NCBI GenBank assembly: GCA_002373995.1
Contig: DFLB01000005.1
Coordinates: forward strand, 42,291-101,053
Length of the DNA stretch: 58,763 nt
Reading direction: 5' to 3'
Source: Bacteroidales bacterium UBA3630
GTDB taxonomy: Bacteria; Bacteroidota; Bacteroidia; Bacteroidales; P3
Part shown: positions 44,818 to 53,596 of the stretch, piece after piece
Layout of the letters: each line of letters starts with the position of its first letter
Numbering within the stretch: position 1 is the stretch's first letter
Notes under the pieces: model-generated
What the model was told of the DNA's origin: nothing
The model's database searches: none
The model's input: only the letters and a program-made list of their open reading frames with translations
Program-made: the position numbers and the translations under genes

Positions 44818-45804
44818 ATGAAAGAAAACAATAAGAGCTTGTTGGCCGGATTGGCGGTGGTGATCGCCACGGTGGTGATTGTAGCCCTGGTGGGCCTGTT
44901 TTCCATTCATCCTCAGAAAGAGCTCATCGCCGGTGAGGCCGATGCATCGGAATATCGCGTGAGCAACATGGTACCCGGCCATATTGACTCGCTCTATGTG
45001 CATGAGGGCGACCGTGTGCGTCGTGGCGACACACTGGCTCATATCGCCAGCCGGCAGGTCGATGCCAAGATGCTGCAGGCCGAAGCTGCTCGCAATGCCG
45101 CTAACGCCCAAAGCCGCAAAGCACAACATGGTGCCCGTAGCCAACAGAAGGAGATGGCCTACCAAGTGTGGCAAAAAGCAAAAGCCGCCGAAGAAGTGTA
45201 TCGCAAGAGCTACGAACGAGTCAAAGGACTGTACGAAAAAGGCGTGGTGAGTGCACAACAGTTCGACGAAGTGGATGCAAAATACAAGGTGGCACAAGCC
45301 GATTGCGCCGCCGCCGAACAGCAATACCTGATGGCTCAGGAAGGTGCACAACGAGAAGATATCGATGCCGCCGCAGCTCTCGTGGGACGGGCTGGCGGCG
45401 CTGTCGCCGAGGTGCAGAGCTACCTTGACGACAGCTACCTTACCGCCCCATGCGATGGTGAAGTGGTGGAGATATTCGCCAAGCTCGGCGACCTCATCGG
45501 CACCGGCAGTCCCGTAGTGAGCATTCTGGATATAGACGACAGCTGGTTCTATTTCGCCGTACGCGAGGATATGCTGAAAGACATAAACACCGGAAGCGAC
45601 ATACAGGTTCGCATCCCTGCCCTTGGCGAACAGACCTACACTTGCACGGTGTGCAAAGTGCAGGCTATGGCCAGCTATGCCACCTGGCGTTCCTCCAAGA
45701 CCAACGGTCAGTACGATGTGAAGAGTTTCGATGTGAAAGCGGTGCCACAACAAAGCATCGAAGGCCTCAAGCCAGGCATGACGGCCATTATTGTTGAGAA
45801 ATGA
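44818..45804 (+). CDS. HlyD-family membrane-fusion protein
   Basis: 328-residue periplasmic adaptor. One N-terminal membrane segment (SLLAGLAVVIATVVIVALVG) is followed by a lipoyl/barrel-sandwich half (VPGHIDSLYVHEGDRVRRGD), an alpha-helical hairpin (about 80-190) and the second half (YLTAPCDGEVVEIFAKLGDL). It connects an inner-membrane pump to the TolC-like protein encoded just upstream. The stop overlaps the start of the first permease gene (ATGA). Confidence 0.93.
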   Translation: MKENNKSLLAGLAVVIATVVIVALVGLFSIHPQKELIAGEADASEYRVSNMVPGHIDSLYVHEGDRVRRGDTLAHIASRQVDAKMLQAEAARNAANAQSRKAQHGARSQQKEMAYQVWQKAKAAEEVYRKSYERVKGLYEKGVVSAQQFDEVDAKYKVAQADCAAAEQQYLMAQEGAQREDIDAAAALVGRAGGAVAEVQSYLDDSYLTAPCDGEVVEIFAKLGDLIGTGSPVVSILDIDDSWFYFAVREDMLKDINTGSDIQVRIPALGEQTYTCTVCKVQAMASYATWRSSKTNGQYDVKSFDVKAVPQQSIEGLKPGMTAIIVEK

Positions 45805-46949
45805 GGAGAGTCATACATCGCGAACTGCGAAGGATATGGATGAAACCCCGCTACCTCGTCATTCTGACGCTGGCTGTGGTGTTCTCGTTCGTCTTCTTTG
45901 CCACCATGACACGCGAGGGCCAACCACAGAAACTGCCTGTAGCAGTGGTCGACTTGGACCACAGCTACCTCTCGCGCCGCCTGTGCCATGAACTGGAGGC
46001 TACACAAGGGGTACACATCGCTGCTGTCTACGACAACCACACCGAGGCCCGTCTGGCCATGCAACGAGGCGACATATTTGCATTCTACGAAATACCACAA
46101 GGTATCTACAACGAGGTGCTGCAGTTCCACGCACCGCGCTTCATCCTCTATACCAACCAATCCTACCTGCTGGCCGGCTCGCTGACCTACCGGCAACTGG
46201 CTACCATGGGCAAACTGGCTGCCGGTGCCGTACAACGCGAAGTGCTGCGCAAGAAGGGCTACACCGACGATGCCATCATGGGTATCATTCAGCCCGTTGC
46301 TCTCGACACCAAAGCCATTGGCAACACAAAGGCCAGCTACAGCATCTACCTGATGACCACCCTCCTGCCTGGCATCATCGCCGTGATTGCCATGCTGCAC
46401 ACAGCCTACGTCATCGGACGCGAACGGCAGGAGCGAACCGTGCGTTCGTGGATGCGCAAAGCCGGTGACAATGGGCTGAAAGCCATGATGGGCAAAGCCT
46501 TCCCCTACACTGCCTACTACTCCGTGCTGCTTGTCTTGGCCAACTTCATCATGTATGGTCCCATGGGAATACCACTCGAAGGAAGCTGGATGCTACTGGT
46601 TCTGCATTCGCTGCTCCTGGTGATGGCAGCGCAGTGCGCGGCGATCTTCCTCATGGGCTGTATCCCCGACCCTTCGGTGGCCATGAGCCTCACTTCGGCC
46701 TATGCAACTCTGAGCTTCACCATGTGCGGTTTTTCCTTCCCCGTCGAAGCCATGCCCCTGCCCATGCAGGCCTTCAGCCTCGTATTTCCCCTGCACCACT
46801 ACTTCCTCGCCATGAGCGATATTACTCTATTCGGCAACGGCCTCGACGTATGCTGGCCCCATACGGCCATCCTGCTCTCATTCGGCCTGCTGGCCGTCAT
46901 TGGTTCCGCAATGTTCAACCGACAATTCGAAAGGGGGGTCTCATGCTGA
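45801..46949 (+). CDS. ABC-2 type transporter permease (YhhJ-like), first copy
   Basis: 382-residue inner-membrane protein of the ABC-2 permease family. One N-terminal span (RYLVILTLAVVFSFVFFATM), a large extracytoplasmic domain (VAVVDLDHSYLSRRLCHELE), then five to six C-terminal spans (TTLLPGIIAVIAMLHTAYVI, LLVLHSLLLVMAAQCAAIFL, HYFLAMSDITLF). It shares its plan with the next gene, so the two probably form a heterodimer. No ATPase gene is adjacent; it must be encoded elsewhere or the system is incomplete. Confidence 0.88.
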   Translation: MRRVIHRELRRIWMKPRYLVILTLAVVFSFVFFATMTREGQPQKLPVAVVDLDHSYLSRRLCHELEATQGVHIAAVYDNHTEARLAMQRGDIFAFYEIPQGIYNEVLQFHAPRFILYTNQSYLLAGSLTYRQLATMGKLAAGAVQREVLRKKGYTDDAIMGIIQPVALDTKAIGNTKASYSIYLMTTLLPGIIAVIAMLHTAYVIGRERQERTVRSWMRKAGDNGLKAMMGKAFPYTAYYSVLLVLANFIMYGPMGIPLEGSWMLLVLHSLLLVMAAQCAAIFLMGCIPDPSVAMSLTSAYATLSFTMCGFSFPVEAMPLPMQAFSLVFPLHHYFLAMSDITLFGNGLDVCWPHTAILLSFGLLAVIGSAMFNRQFERGVSC

Positions 46950-48184
46950 CACATGGAGCATCTTCGGCATCCCACCGGCGAAACAGAAGGCTGTCCAGGA
47001 TAATCAACAACCTCAAAGACGTATGGAATGTCTTTGAGGCAGAAGTGCGCCGTGTCTTCAGCGACAAGACCACTCTGGTGATATTCCTTCTCGCCACGGC
47101 CGTCTATCCCCCACTCTACTACTACATCTACCACCGCGAGATGCTCACCGCCATGCCCGTGGCTGTAGTAGACCTCTCGCAAGGCATGGCTTCCAAACGC
47201 TTCGCACACAAACTGGATGCCACACCGGAGGTGAACGTAGCCTACCGCCCGGCCAATCTCGCCGATGCCGAATGGCTGCTGCGTCACCATGACGTGAAAT
47301 CCATATTCCTGATACCCAAAGACTACGACTACCGTCTGGCCCACCATGAAACGGCCACCGTAACATTGGTGACAGACATCAGCTCTTTCATCTACTACAA
47401 GAATGCCCTGATGGGCGGCAGCAATGTACTGATTGACGAGATGCATACCACTCAGCTGGAATACCAGGCCGCCGAAGGGGTTACAGGCACTCAAGCCGAG
47501 ACCACCGTGCAACCCCTGGCCTACGACGATGTGAAGCTCTACAACCCCACAGGCGGCTATGCCTCCTACTTCATCCCCGCACTCCTCATGCTCGTCGTGC
47601 ACCAAACCCTCTTCTTCGGCATCTGTGTGCTCTGCGGCGACGCCAACGAAAACCGTAAATCCCTGAAGCTCATACCGCCCCACCTGCGTGGACGCTCCGT
47701 CTATCGCGTCACTATGGGCCGTGCTCTATGCTTCATGTTCATCTACTTCCCCATCACCCTGTTCGACCTCTGGCTCATACCCCATTGGTTTGGCATGCCT
47801 CAACTGGGGCGTCCGTCCGATGTGATGCTGCTTGTATTGCCCTATGTCATTGCCGTCACATGCTTTGCCATGACCATGGGCAACCTATTCGCCCGCGAGC
47901 GTATGAGCATGCTCCTCTACTGCCTCTTCTTCTCGGTCATCCTCTTCTTCCTCAGCGGGGCGGTGTGGCCTCAGAGCAACATGCCCCGCTTCTGGCTCGT
48001 TTTCAGCTACATATTCCCCTCCACCCCGGGCATTCAGGGTTTTGTGCGCATCAACTCCATGGGAGCCACATTGGCGCAGGTGCGTGGCGAATACCTCGCC
48101 CTCTGGGCCCAGGCGGGCTTCTACTTCGTCACCTCCTGCTTCTCGCTGCGATACATCAAGCGCTACAGGCGCTCCGCGTCGTGA
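46943..48184 (+). CDS. ABC-2 type transporter permease (YhhJ-like), second copy
   Basis: 413-residue paralogue of the upstream permease with the same plan: an N-terminal span (TTLVIFLLATAVYPPLYYYI), an extracytoplasmic domain starting MPVAVVDLSQGMASKRFAHK, and C-terminal spans including ALLMLVVHQTLFFGICVLCG and MSMLLYCLFFSVILFFLSGA. The ATG at 46943 overlaps the upstream stop by 7 bp; the longer open frame from 46634 is a shadow. It completes the TolC-HlyD-permease-permease efflux operon. Confidence 0.9.
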   Translation: MLTHGASSASHRRNRRLSRIINNLKDVWNVFEAEVRRVFSDKTTLVIFLLATAVYPPLYYYIYHREMLTAMPVAVVDLSQGMASKRFAHKLDATPEVNVAYRPANLADAEWLLRHHDVKSIFLIPKDYDYRLAHHETATVTLVTDISSFIYYKNALMGGSNVLIDEMHTTQLEYQAAEGVTGTQAETTVQPLAYDDVKLYNPTGGYASYFIPALLMLVVHQTLFFGICVLCGDANENRKSLKLIPPHLRGRSVYRVTMGRALCFMFIYFPITLFDLWLIPHWFGMPQLGRPSDVMLLVLPYVIAVTCFAMTMGNLFARERMSMLLYCLFFSVILFFLSGAVWPQSNMPRFWLVFSYIFPSTPGIQGFVRINSMGATLAQVRGEYLALWAQAGFYFVTSCFSLRYIKRYRRSAS

Positions 48185-48222
48185 TTGCATCGTGAAAACG
48201 ACGTGCCGGGCACGGGGCGGAA

Positions 48223-48519
48223 TCAAATGGAATAGACTACAAGTCCGGCGAGGCCCGAGGCGAGGATGAGGAGGATGGGGCTCGTCTTGTAGCGCCAAGA
48301 GAGTATGAACACAATCAAGCCGATGACCACCGAGGTGACGAACCGGCGGTTGAAGCCGATGGGGCCGAAGCTGTCGGCCCCCGCGAGGCTGAGGGCGGCG
48401 GCGGCGACGAGACCCACGACGCGATAGCCGTCGCGCAAGAAGGTTTTGGCGACCGATGCCACCACTGTGTTCATTCCAGGGGCAGGACCGCCACCCGTCA
48501 ATATTGCTATGCTTTTCAT
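48223..48519 (-). pseudogene. Chimeric ORF: PFK N-terminus fused to chromate-transporter C-terminus
   Basis: 98-residue open frame. Residues 1 to about 34 (MKSIAILTGGGPAPGMNTVV to FLRDGYRV) are nearly identical to the phosphofructokinase at 41892-43121. From VVGLVAAAALSLAG onward it matches the C-terminal half of the chromate-transport protein at 49350-49928 (VVGLVAAAALGLLTAES; RFVTSVVI; SPILL.ASAL.GLVVYS). The DNA of the first part is about 85-90 percent identical to the PFK start with mostly silent changes, so it comes from an older copy. It sits 3' to the exporter operon on the opposite strand. It may be a relic or a short membrane peptide. Confidence 0.75.
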
Positions 48520-48630
48520 TAGATCAGAATGTTGGAATTGAATATAATTCTAAGTTGTTTGAAATAGCGCTTCCGGTGTAACATTATTGTGCAGGAAAAG
48601 AAAAAAATACGCCGTATGAGATTTTTTTCG

Positions 48631-48638
48631 TATCTTTG
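48631..48638 (+). promoter_or_regulatory. -7 promoter element for adk
   Basis: TATCTTTG, 26 bp before the adk ATG, matches TAnnTTTG. A clear -33 box is not seen. Confidence 0.6.
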
Positions 48639-48664
48639 CACCCAAATAAACCGACACAACAACC

Positions 48665-49300
48665 ATGATCAACATCGTCATCTTCGGCGCCCCCGGCGCC
48701 GGCAAAGGCACCCAGGCCCAGCTGCTGGCCGAGAAATACGACTTTCTGCACATCTCCACCGGCGACCTTCTGCGACAGGAGGTTGCGCTGGGCACCCCAG
48801 TGGGGCAACGCGCACAAGCCATCATGAACCGCGGCGACCTTGTGGGCGACGACATCGTGGTGGCATTGCTTGCACGAGCCCTTGAGAAACGCAGCACACA
48901 CCCCGACCCCGACTCGCTCGTAGACCCATGGGACCGCCAACGCCACGGCGACCCGCACCGTCCCGAGGGTTGCATCATCGACGGTTTTCCGCGCACCGTC
49001 AGCCAAGCCCAGACGCTCGAATTCCTCTTCGCCCGCCTGAAACGCAGGATAGACCTTGTGGTGGCCATCGACGTGCCGCGCGACGAACTGGTACGCCGCA
49101 TCCATGAACGGGCAGCCATCAGCGGCCGTGCCGACGACACCGAAGAAGTCATCCGCCACCGTCTCGACCTCTACGACCAGCAGACACAACCGGTGCTTGA
49201 CTACTACCGCGTCAGCGGGCTCCTCGTCACCGTAGACGGCAGCGAAGAAATCCCCGACACCAACCGTCGCATCTGCAGCGCCATCGAAGCGAGGTGGTAG
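48665..49300 (+). CDS. adk: Adenylate kinase
   Basis: 211-residue enzyme interconverting ATP + AMP and 2 ADP. The P-loop GAPGAGKGT is at 8-16, then TGDLLRQEV, and the AMP-binding DGFPRTVSQAQ. It is of the type with a short LID: the segment after VRRIHERAAISGRADD lacks a zinc-binding Cys cluster. An insertion HPDPDSLVDPWDRQRHGDPH (about 80-100) before the CIIDGFPRT motif is longer than in most bacterial Adk. All catalytic residues that I can see are present. Confidence 0.95.
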   Translation: MINIVIFGAPGAGKGTQAQLLAEKYDFLHISTGDLLRQEVALGTPVGQRAQAIMNRGDLVGDDIVVALLARALEKRSTHPDPDSLVDPWDRQRHGDPHRPEGCIIDGFPRTVSQAQTLEFLFARLKRRIDLVVAIDVPRDELVRRIHERAAISGRADDTEEVIRHRLDLYDQQTQPVLDYYRVSGLLVTVDGSEEIPDTNRRICSAIEARW

Positions 49301-49305
49301 TTTTT

Positions 49306-49345
49306 TTTAGCTGGTAGCAGGTAGCTGGGAGCATTTGGGGGGCGA
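49306..49345. repeat. AGCTGGTAGCAGGTAGCTGG repeat
   Basis: Short imperfect copies of GGTAGC and GGGAGC between adk and the convergent chromate-transporter gene; the same motif occurs at 30163-30176. Confidence 0.55.
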
Positions 49346-49349
49346 GCGG

Positions 49350-49928
49350 CTAAAAAACAGAATAGACCACCAGTCCGACGAGGGCGGATGCGGCGATAAG
49401 GAGTATTGGGCTTGCCTTCTTGCGCCAAGAGAGGAAGAAGACGGCGGCGAAGATGACCACGGAGGTAACGAAGCGAAGGTTGAGTCCCGGAGTGCCGAAG
49501 CTTTCAGCGGTGAGCAAGCCAAGGGCGGCGGCAGCCACAAGGCCCACCACCGCGAGCCGCAGGTAGCGCATGACAGTGGCGACGATAGGGGTGTTCTTAT
49601 GCCGCATCAGCCATCCGCTGACGAGAAGCACCAATGCCACAGGGATGACGATGACGGAAAGGGAGGCTTCGATGGAACCGAGGACGGCGGCCCACTGCGG
49701 GTAGCCGGCGTTGAGGACGGCGGTGTAGCCGGCATAGGTGGCGGTGTTGATGCCGACAGGTCCCGGGGTCATCTGGCTGACGGCCAGGAGGTCTGTGAAC
49801 TCGGACGAGGTCATCCAGCCATGATGCGTCACCACCTCGCCCTGGATGAGCGCTATCATGGAATAGCCCCCGCCAAAGGTGAAAGCACCGATGAGGAGGA
49901 ACGTGTAGAAAAGTTCGAGGAAAATCAT
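49350..49928 (-). CDS. Chromate transporter, half-size subunit
   Basis: 192-residue membrane protein with one CHR domain. The N-terminal family block LIGAFTFGGGYSMIALIQGE and the ASLLAVSQMTPGP-like segment (DLLAVSQMTPGPVGINTATY) are clear, followed by a C-terminal pair of spans (FVTSVVIFAAVFFLSW). Short-CHR proteins act in pairs to export chromate; the partner gene lies immediately upstream on the same strand (12 bp). Its C-terminal half has a diverged duplicate in the chimeric ORF at 48223-48519. Confidence 0.92.
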   Translation of the reverse strand: MIFLELFYTFLLIGAFTFGGGYSMIALIQGEVVTHHGWMTSSEFTDLLAVSQMTPGPVGINTATYAGYTAVLNAGYPQWAAVLGSIEASLSVIVIPVALVLLVSGWLMRHKNTPIVATVMRYLRLAVVGLVAAAALGLLTAESFGTPGLNLRFVTSVVIFAAVFFLSWRKKASPILLIAASALVGLVVYSVF

Positions 49929-49940
49929 TGATACAGGCAG

Positions 49941-50480
49941 TTAGCGTTTAGTGTTCAGTTTGCTGTACAGGAAGCCGCCGAGAGCGGCAGCGAGAACTAT
50001 CAGTATGGGGCTTACGCCCAACAGCCAGATAAGCAGAGCGCTGACGACAGGTATCCAGACATTGCTCCACGACACCTTGGCGCTGCGAGCCATGGTGAAG
50101 ACCGGCGCGGCGATGAGCGCCACCACACAGGGGCGCAGGCCGAGGAAGATGCGCTCCACAAAGACATTATCCCTGAACGTGCGGAAGAAGAGAGCCAAGA
50201 GAAGGATAAAAACGACAGGCATCAAGATATTGCCCAGGATGGCAGCCGCACTGCCTCCTCCCTGCCGCAGGCGGAAGCCTGTCATGGCGGCCATATTGAC
50301 GGCGAAGACCCCCGGCATGGCTTGAGAGAGGGCGACCTGGTCGAGGAACTCCTCCTCGCTCAACCAGTGGTGTTTATCGACCAACTCGCGTTGCATAAGG
50401 GGTATCATGGCATAGCCGCCGCCGATGGTGAAAGTGCCGACTTTAAAAAAACTCCAGAAGATGTCACAATATTTTGCCAT
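49941..50480 (-). CDS. Chromate transporter, partner subunit
   Basis: 179-residue CHR-domain membrane protein, the partner of the previous one. KVGTFTIGGGYAMIPLMQRE and DQVALSQAMPGVFAVNMAAM match the family. The N-terminal sequence is similar to, but not the same as, its partner, as expected for the two anti-parallel halves. It starts 53 bp from the divergent TerC gene. Confidence 0.92.
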   Translation of the reverse strand: MAKYCDIFWSFFKVGTFTIGGGYAMIPLMQRELVDKHHWLSEEEFLDQVALSQAMPGVFAVNMAAMTGFRLRQGGGSAAAILGNILMPVVFILLLALFFRTFRDNVFVERIFLGLRPCVVALIAAPVFTMARSAKVSWSNVWIPVVSALLIWLLGVSPILIVLAAALGGFLYSKLNTKR

Positions 50481-50533
50481 AAATTGAGTTATTCACTCCT
50501 AAAGAACACTGAACTATATAAAATATTGTATAA

Positions 50534-51505
50534 ATGAACGGAGTTTTCTTCACTATTTTCATGATCTTTGTCGTCGTGATGCTGACGTTGGATCTGACAG
50601 TATTCCACAAGAAAGACCACGTAGTCACCGCGAAAGAGGCTGCCGGGCAGACTGCCATGTGGGTGGCGCTGGCGATGGGTTTCGCGGTGCTGATATATTT
50701 CTTCGGCGACTGGATGGTGCCTCCGGCAGAGAGCGTTAGCGACCTTGGCGCCTACCGACGCGAGATGGTGTCAGAATACCTGGCGGGCTACTTCCTCGAA
50801 GAGAGCCTGTCGATAGACAACATCTTTGTGATGATCATGATCTTCGTCAGCTTCGGGGTCAAGAAAGAATACTACCACAGGGTGCTCTTCTGGGGCATCT
50901 TCGGTGCCATCGTGCTGAGGTTCATCTTCATCTTCGCCTTGGGAGCGTTAGTGACGAAGTTCTCGTGGATGCTGGCCGTCTTTGGAGCCATATTGATCTA
51001 CAGCGGCATCAAGATGTTCCGACCGAAGAGCGACGAACAAATCAACACAGAGAACCACCCCGTGGTGCGCTTTGCCTCAAAGCACTTCCGAGTGACGAAA
51101 CACACCTATGGCCACGACTTTTTCCATATAGAAGACGGCAAGCGGATGATGACGCCGCTGTTCCTGGTGCTGCTGGTGATAGAATTTTCGGACATCATCT
51201 TTGCCGTGGACAGCATACCAGCCGTTTTCTCCGTCACGCAGAACCCTGTCATTGTCTACACGAGCAACATCTTCGCCATCATGGGTCTGAGGAGCCTTTT
51301 CTTCCTGCTGAGCGACATTGCCGACCGCTTCTGGCTGCTGCACTACGGCCTGGGAGCGCTGCTGTGCTTCATCGGGCTGAAGATGATAGGAGGAGAATTC
51401 TTCGGATGGCACGTAGAGACGCTGGTGTCGCTCGGCATCATCCTGGGCATACTGGTCTTCAGTATTGTATTCTCCATGCTGTTTAAAAAACCTGAGAAGA
51501 AATGA
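50534..51505 (+). CDS. TerC/Alx-family integral membrane protein
   Basis: 323-residue membrane protein of the TerC family, associated with tellurium resistance and manganese handling. Conserved blocks are DLTVFHKKDHVVTAKEAAGQ, ESLSIDNIFVMIMIFVSFGV, the second acidic membrane motif VIEFSDIIFAVDSIPAVFSV and NIFAIMGLRSLFFLL. The intramembrane Asp and Glu residues expected for metal handling are kept. It overlaps the rdgB start by 4 bp. Confidence 0.92.
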   Translation: MNGVFFTIFMIFVVVMLTLDLTVFHKKDHVVTAKEAAGQTAMWVALAMGFAVLIYFFGDWMVPPAESVSDLGAYRREMVSEYLAGYFLEESLSIDNIFVMIMIFVSFGVKKEYYHRVLFWGIFGAIVLRFIFIFALGALVTKFSWMLAVFGAILIYSGIKMFRPKSDEQINTENHPVVRFASKHFRVTKHTYGHDFFHIEDGKRMMTPLFLVLLVIEFSDIIFAVDSIPAVFSVTQNPVIVYTSNIFAIMGLRSLFFLLSDIADRFWLLHYGLGALLCFIGLKMIGGEFFGWHVETLVSLGIILGILVFSIVFSMLFKKPEKK

Positions 51506-52098
51506 AAAGACTGATATTTGCGACCAACAACAAGCATAAGGTGGAGGAAGTGCGCGCCGCGCTGGATGGCAAGGTGGAGATAGTGAGTCTGGCTGAAGCG
51601 GGCCTGAGCGGGGAGATACCGGAGACTTCCGACACCCTGCAGGGCAACGCCCTGCAGAAGGCCCAATGGGTATGGGAACGTACGCACACAGACTGCTTTG
51701 CCGACGACACGGGGCTTGAAGTGGAGGCCTTGGGGGGGGCGCCGGGTGTGTACAGCGCGCGCTATGCCGGCGAGCACTGCTCGTTTGACGACAATATCGA
51801 CAAGCTGCTGCGCGCCCTCGACGGCGAGGAGAACCGCCGCGCCTGTTTCCGCACGGTGATATGCCTGATGGAGGGCGGCGACGACCAGCCACAGCCCACC
51901 ACCCACTATTTCGAGGGGCGCGTTGACGGGCAGATACTCACCGAGCGCCACACAAACGGCGAGGGTTTCGGATACGACCCCGTCTTCATGCCCGACCGCT
52001 TTGCGGTGAGCTTTGCGGAGATGCCGTTAGAGGTCAAGAACCGCATCAGCCACCGCGGGCAGGCAGTCAAACAACTGGCCGAATACCTAAAGAATTGA
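51502..52098 (+). CDS. rdgB: Non-canonical purine NTP pyrophosphatase (RdgB/HAM1)
   Basis: 198-residue house-cleaning enzyme that hydrolyses XTP, dITP and ITP. Motifs: FATNNKHKVEEVRAAL at the start, ADDTGLEVEALGGAPGVYSA, the GFGYDPVFMP strand, and the C-terminal KNRISHRGQAVKQL. It overlaps terC by 4 bp, so it is coupled to it. Confidence 0.95.
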   Translation: MKRLIFATNNKHKVEEVRAALDGKVEIVSLAEAGLSGEIPETSDTLQGNALQKAQWVWERTHTDCFADDTGLEVEALGGAPGVYSARYAGEHCSFDDNIDKLLRALDGEENRRACFRTVICLMEGGDDQPQPTTHYFEGRVDGQILTERHTNGEGFGYDPVFMPDRFAVSFAEMPLEVKNRISHRGQAVKQLAEYLKN

Positions 52099-52128
52099 GA
52101 ATTTAAGATTTAGAATTGAGGATTTAGC
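52093..52128. repeat. GAATTGAGAATTTAAGATTTAG repeat
   Basis: Copies of GAATTGAG, AATTTAAG and GATTTAG fill the gap between rdgB and the next gene; same class as 2948-2986. Confidence 0.75.
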
Positions 52129-52129
52129 A

Positions 52130-52657
52130 TTGAAACGCGTATACCCCACAACGATACAGAGCGGTGCCTCGCAGACAGGCAATTACCTGTTGACGCTCCT
52201 TGAACCCGAGGGCGGCATACAGGTGCCCATCATCATTGGGCAGAGCGAAGCGCAGAGCATACTGCTGGCCAAGGAGGGCGTAGCCACCCGGCGGCCGATG
52301 ATACACGAGGTGGTGATGAACATACTGGATGCCTACGGACTGGGGCTGGAGCGGGTGACAATCGACCGCGTGGTGGAAGGCGTCTTCTACGCCACGCTGC
52401 ACCTCAGCGACGGCTTCAACGAGAAGCAGATAGACAGCCGCTCGTCAGACGCCATCACGCTGGCACTATACCACAACACGCCCATACTGATGAGCGAAAG
52501 CGTGCTTGAGGAGACTGGCGTGAAGGCAGAGAAGCCGGAGTTGAAGATAGAGAATTTGGAAAAAGAGCTGCGACGTTGCGAGGAGGAGGAAGACTATGAA
52601 CGTGCCGCCGAGATACAGAGACAGATAGAGCGACTGAGGTTGAGAAATGAGAATTGA
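52130..52657 (+). CDS. Bifunctional nuclease family protein (DUF151)
   Basis: 175-residue protein with a DUF151/BFN domain (LLTLLEPEGGIQVPIIIGQS, DSRSSDAITLALYHNTPILM), followed by a coiled-coil UVR-like tail (EKELRRCEEEEDYERAAEIQ). Some family members show RNase/DNase activity in plants. The only start in a suitable place is TTG at 52130, within the intergenic repeat. The 3' end also runs into a repeat (coding LRLRNEN). Confidence 0.85.
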   Translation: MKRVYPTTIQSGASQTGNYLLTLLEPEGGIQVPIIIGQSEAQSILLAKEGVATRRPMIHEVVMNILDAYGLGLERVTIDRVVEGVFYATLHLSDGFNEKQIDSRSSDAITLALYHNTPILMSESVLEETGVKAEKPELKIENLEKELRRCEEEEDYERAAEIQRQIERLRLRNEN

Positions 52658-52670
52658 GAAATGAGAATGA
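52636..52670. repeat. GAGAAATGAGAATTGAGAAA repeat
   Basis: Imperfect GAGAAATGA / GAATTGA units spanning the 3' end of the DUF151 gene, the 3-bp gap and the ATG of the next gene. Confidence 0.72.
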
Positions 52671-53560
52671 ACACGGCCCGTTTCCGCCCATACGTACTGC
52701 CTGTCGCCATCGTGCTTGGACTGCTGCTGCACCGCTGGTGTGCCATGTTTTCGGGGGCAGTGCCCTATCTTATCTTCTGCATTCTGCTGCTGTCCTTTTC
52801 GGCCGTTGACCTGAGGAAGCTGAAGTTGAGGCCGCTCGACCTATGGCTGATGCTGTTCCAGATAGTGGTCAGCACGGGGAGCTACCTGCTTGTCCGCCTC
52901 ATAGGGGGCAGCGATGTGATAGCCGAGGGGGTGCTGATAGGCGTGCTGTGCCCGGTGGCATCGTCGGTGGCGGTGATTTCGTGCATGCTCGGCGCCAACC
53001 GAGCCACGGTGACGACGTACACCATCGTTGGCAACCTGATGGTGGCCGTGGTGGCGCCGATTGTCTTCACCCTCATAGGGCACCATCCGGAGCTTGGGTT
53101 GTGGCGCGGGTTCCTGATGATGTTCACCAAGATTGGGTCCACGCTGGCGCTGCCGTTTTTCGTAGCGCTTGCGCTACAGTTGTGGTGGCCCAGAGCCAAC
53201 GCCGTCCTCGGCAAGGTCAACATACTGAGTTTCTACCTGTGGGCCATTGCGTTGCTCTTCACCCTTGGGCAGACCATCGACTACATTTTCCTGCACGGCG
53301 AGGGCAACTGGCACAATATTGGCATTCTCGGCGGGTTGTCGCTGATATTCTGCGTCATCCAGTTTGGGGCCGGCCGCTACATAGGGAAGCACTACGGCAA
53401 CCATATCGGCGGCGGGCAGCTGCTGGGGCAGAAGAACTCCGCCTTCGGCATCTGGATGGCCAACACGTTCCTCTCCCCCCTTGCGTCGGTTTTCCTGGCC
53501 TTCTACAGCATATACCAGAACATATTCAATGCCTGGCAGATGGCACACCATAAGAATTGA
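52661..53560 (+). CDS. Bile acid:sodium symporter-like (BASS) membrane protein
   Basis: 299-residue inner-membrane protein with about nine to ten hydrophobic segments. Conserved-like features are the GVLCPVASSVAVISCMLGAN helix and the C-terminal unwound-helix region GQKNSAFGIWMANTFLSPLA, similar to the BASS/sodium-symporter fold. The substrate is unknown. The start ATG (52661) lies in a repeat, with a second ATG two codons on. Confidence 0.78.
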   Translation: MRMNTARFRPYVLPVAIVLGLLLHRWCAMFSGAVPYLIFCILLLSFSAVDLRKLKLRPLDLWLMLFQIVVSTGSYLLVRLIGGSDVIAEGVLIGVLCPVASSVAVISCMLGANRATVTTYTIVGNLMVAVVAPIVFTLIGHHPELGLWRGFLMMFTKIGSTLALPFFVALALQLWWPRANAVLGKVNILSFYLWAIALLFTLGQTIDYIFLHGEGNWHNIGILGGLSLIFCVIQFGAGRYIGKHYGNHIGGGQLLGQKNSAFGIWMANTFLSPLASVFLAFYSIYQNIFNAWQMAHHKN

Positions 53561-53571
53561 GAATTGAAAGT
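53554..53571. repeat. GAATTGAGAATTG repeat
   Basis: Short two-copy GAATTGAG unit at the end of the BASS gene; it covers the stop codon. Confidence 0.65.
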
Positions 53572-53596
53572 ATAGACTCTTATTTTGTAAGCACTG

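Noticed and set aside
46634..46942. Upstream extension of the second permease
   Set aside because: It overlaps the first permease in another frame and has no membrane segment; the ATG at 46943 starts the homologous part.
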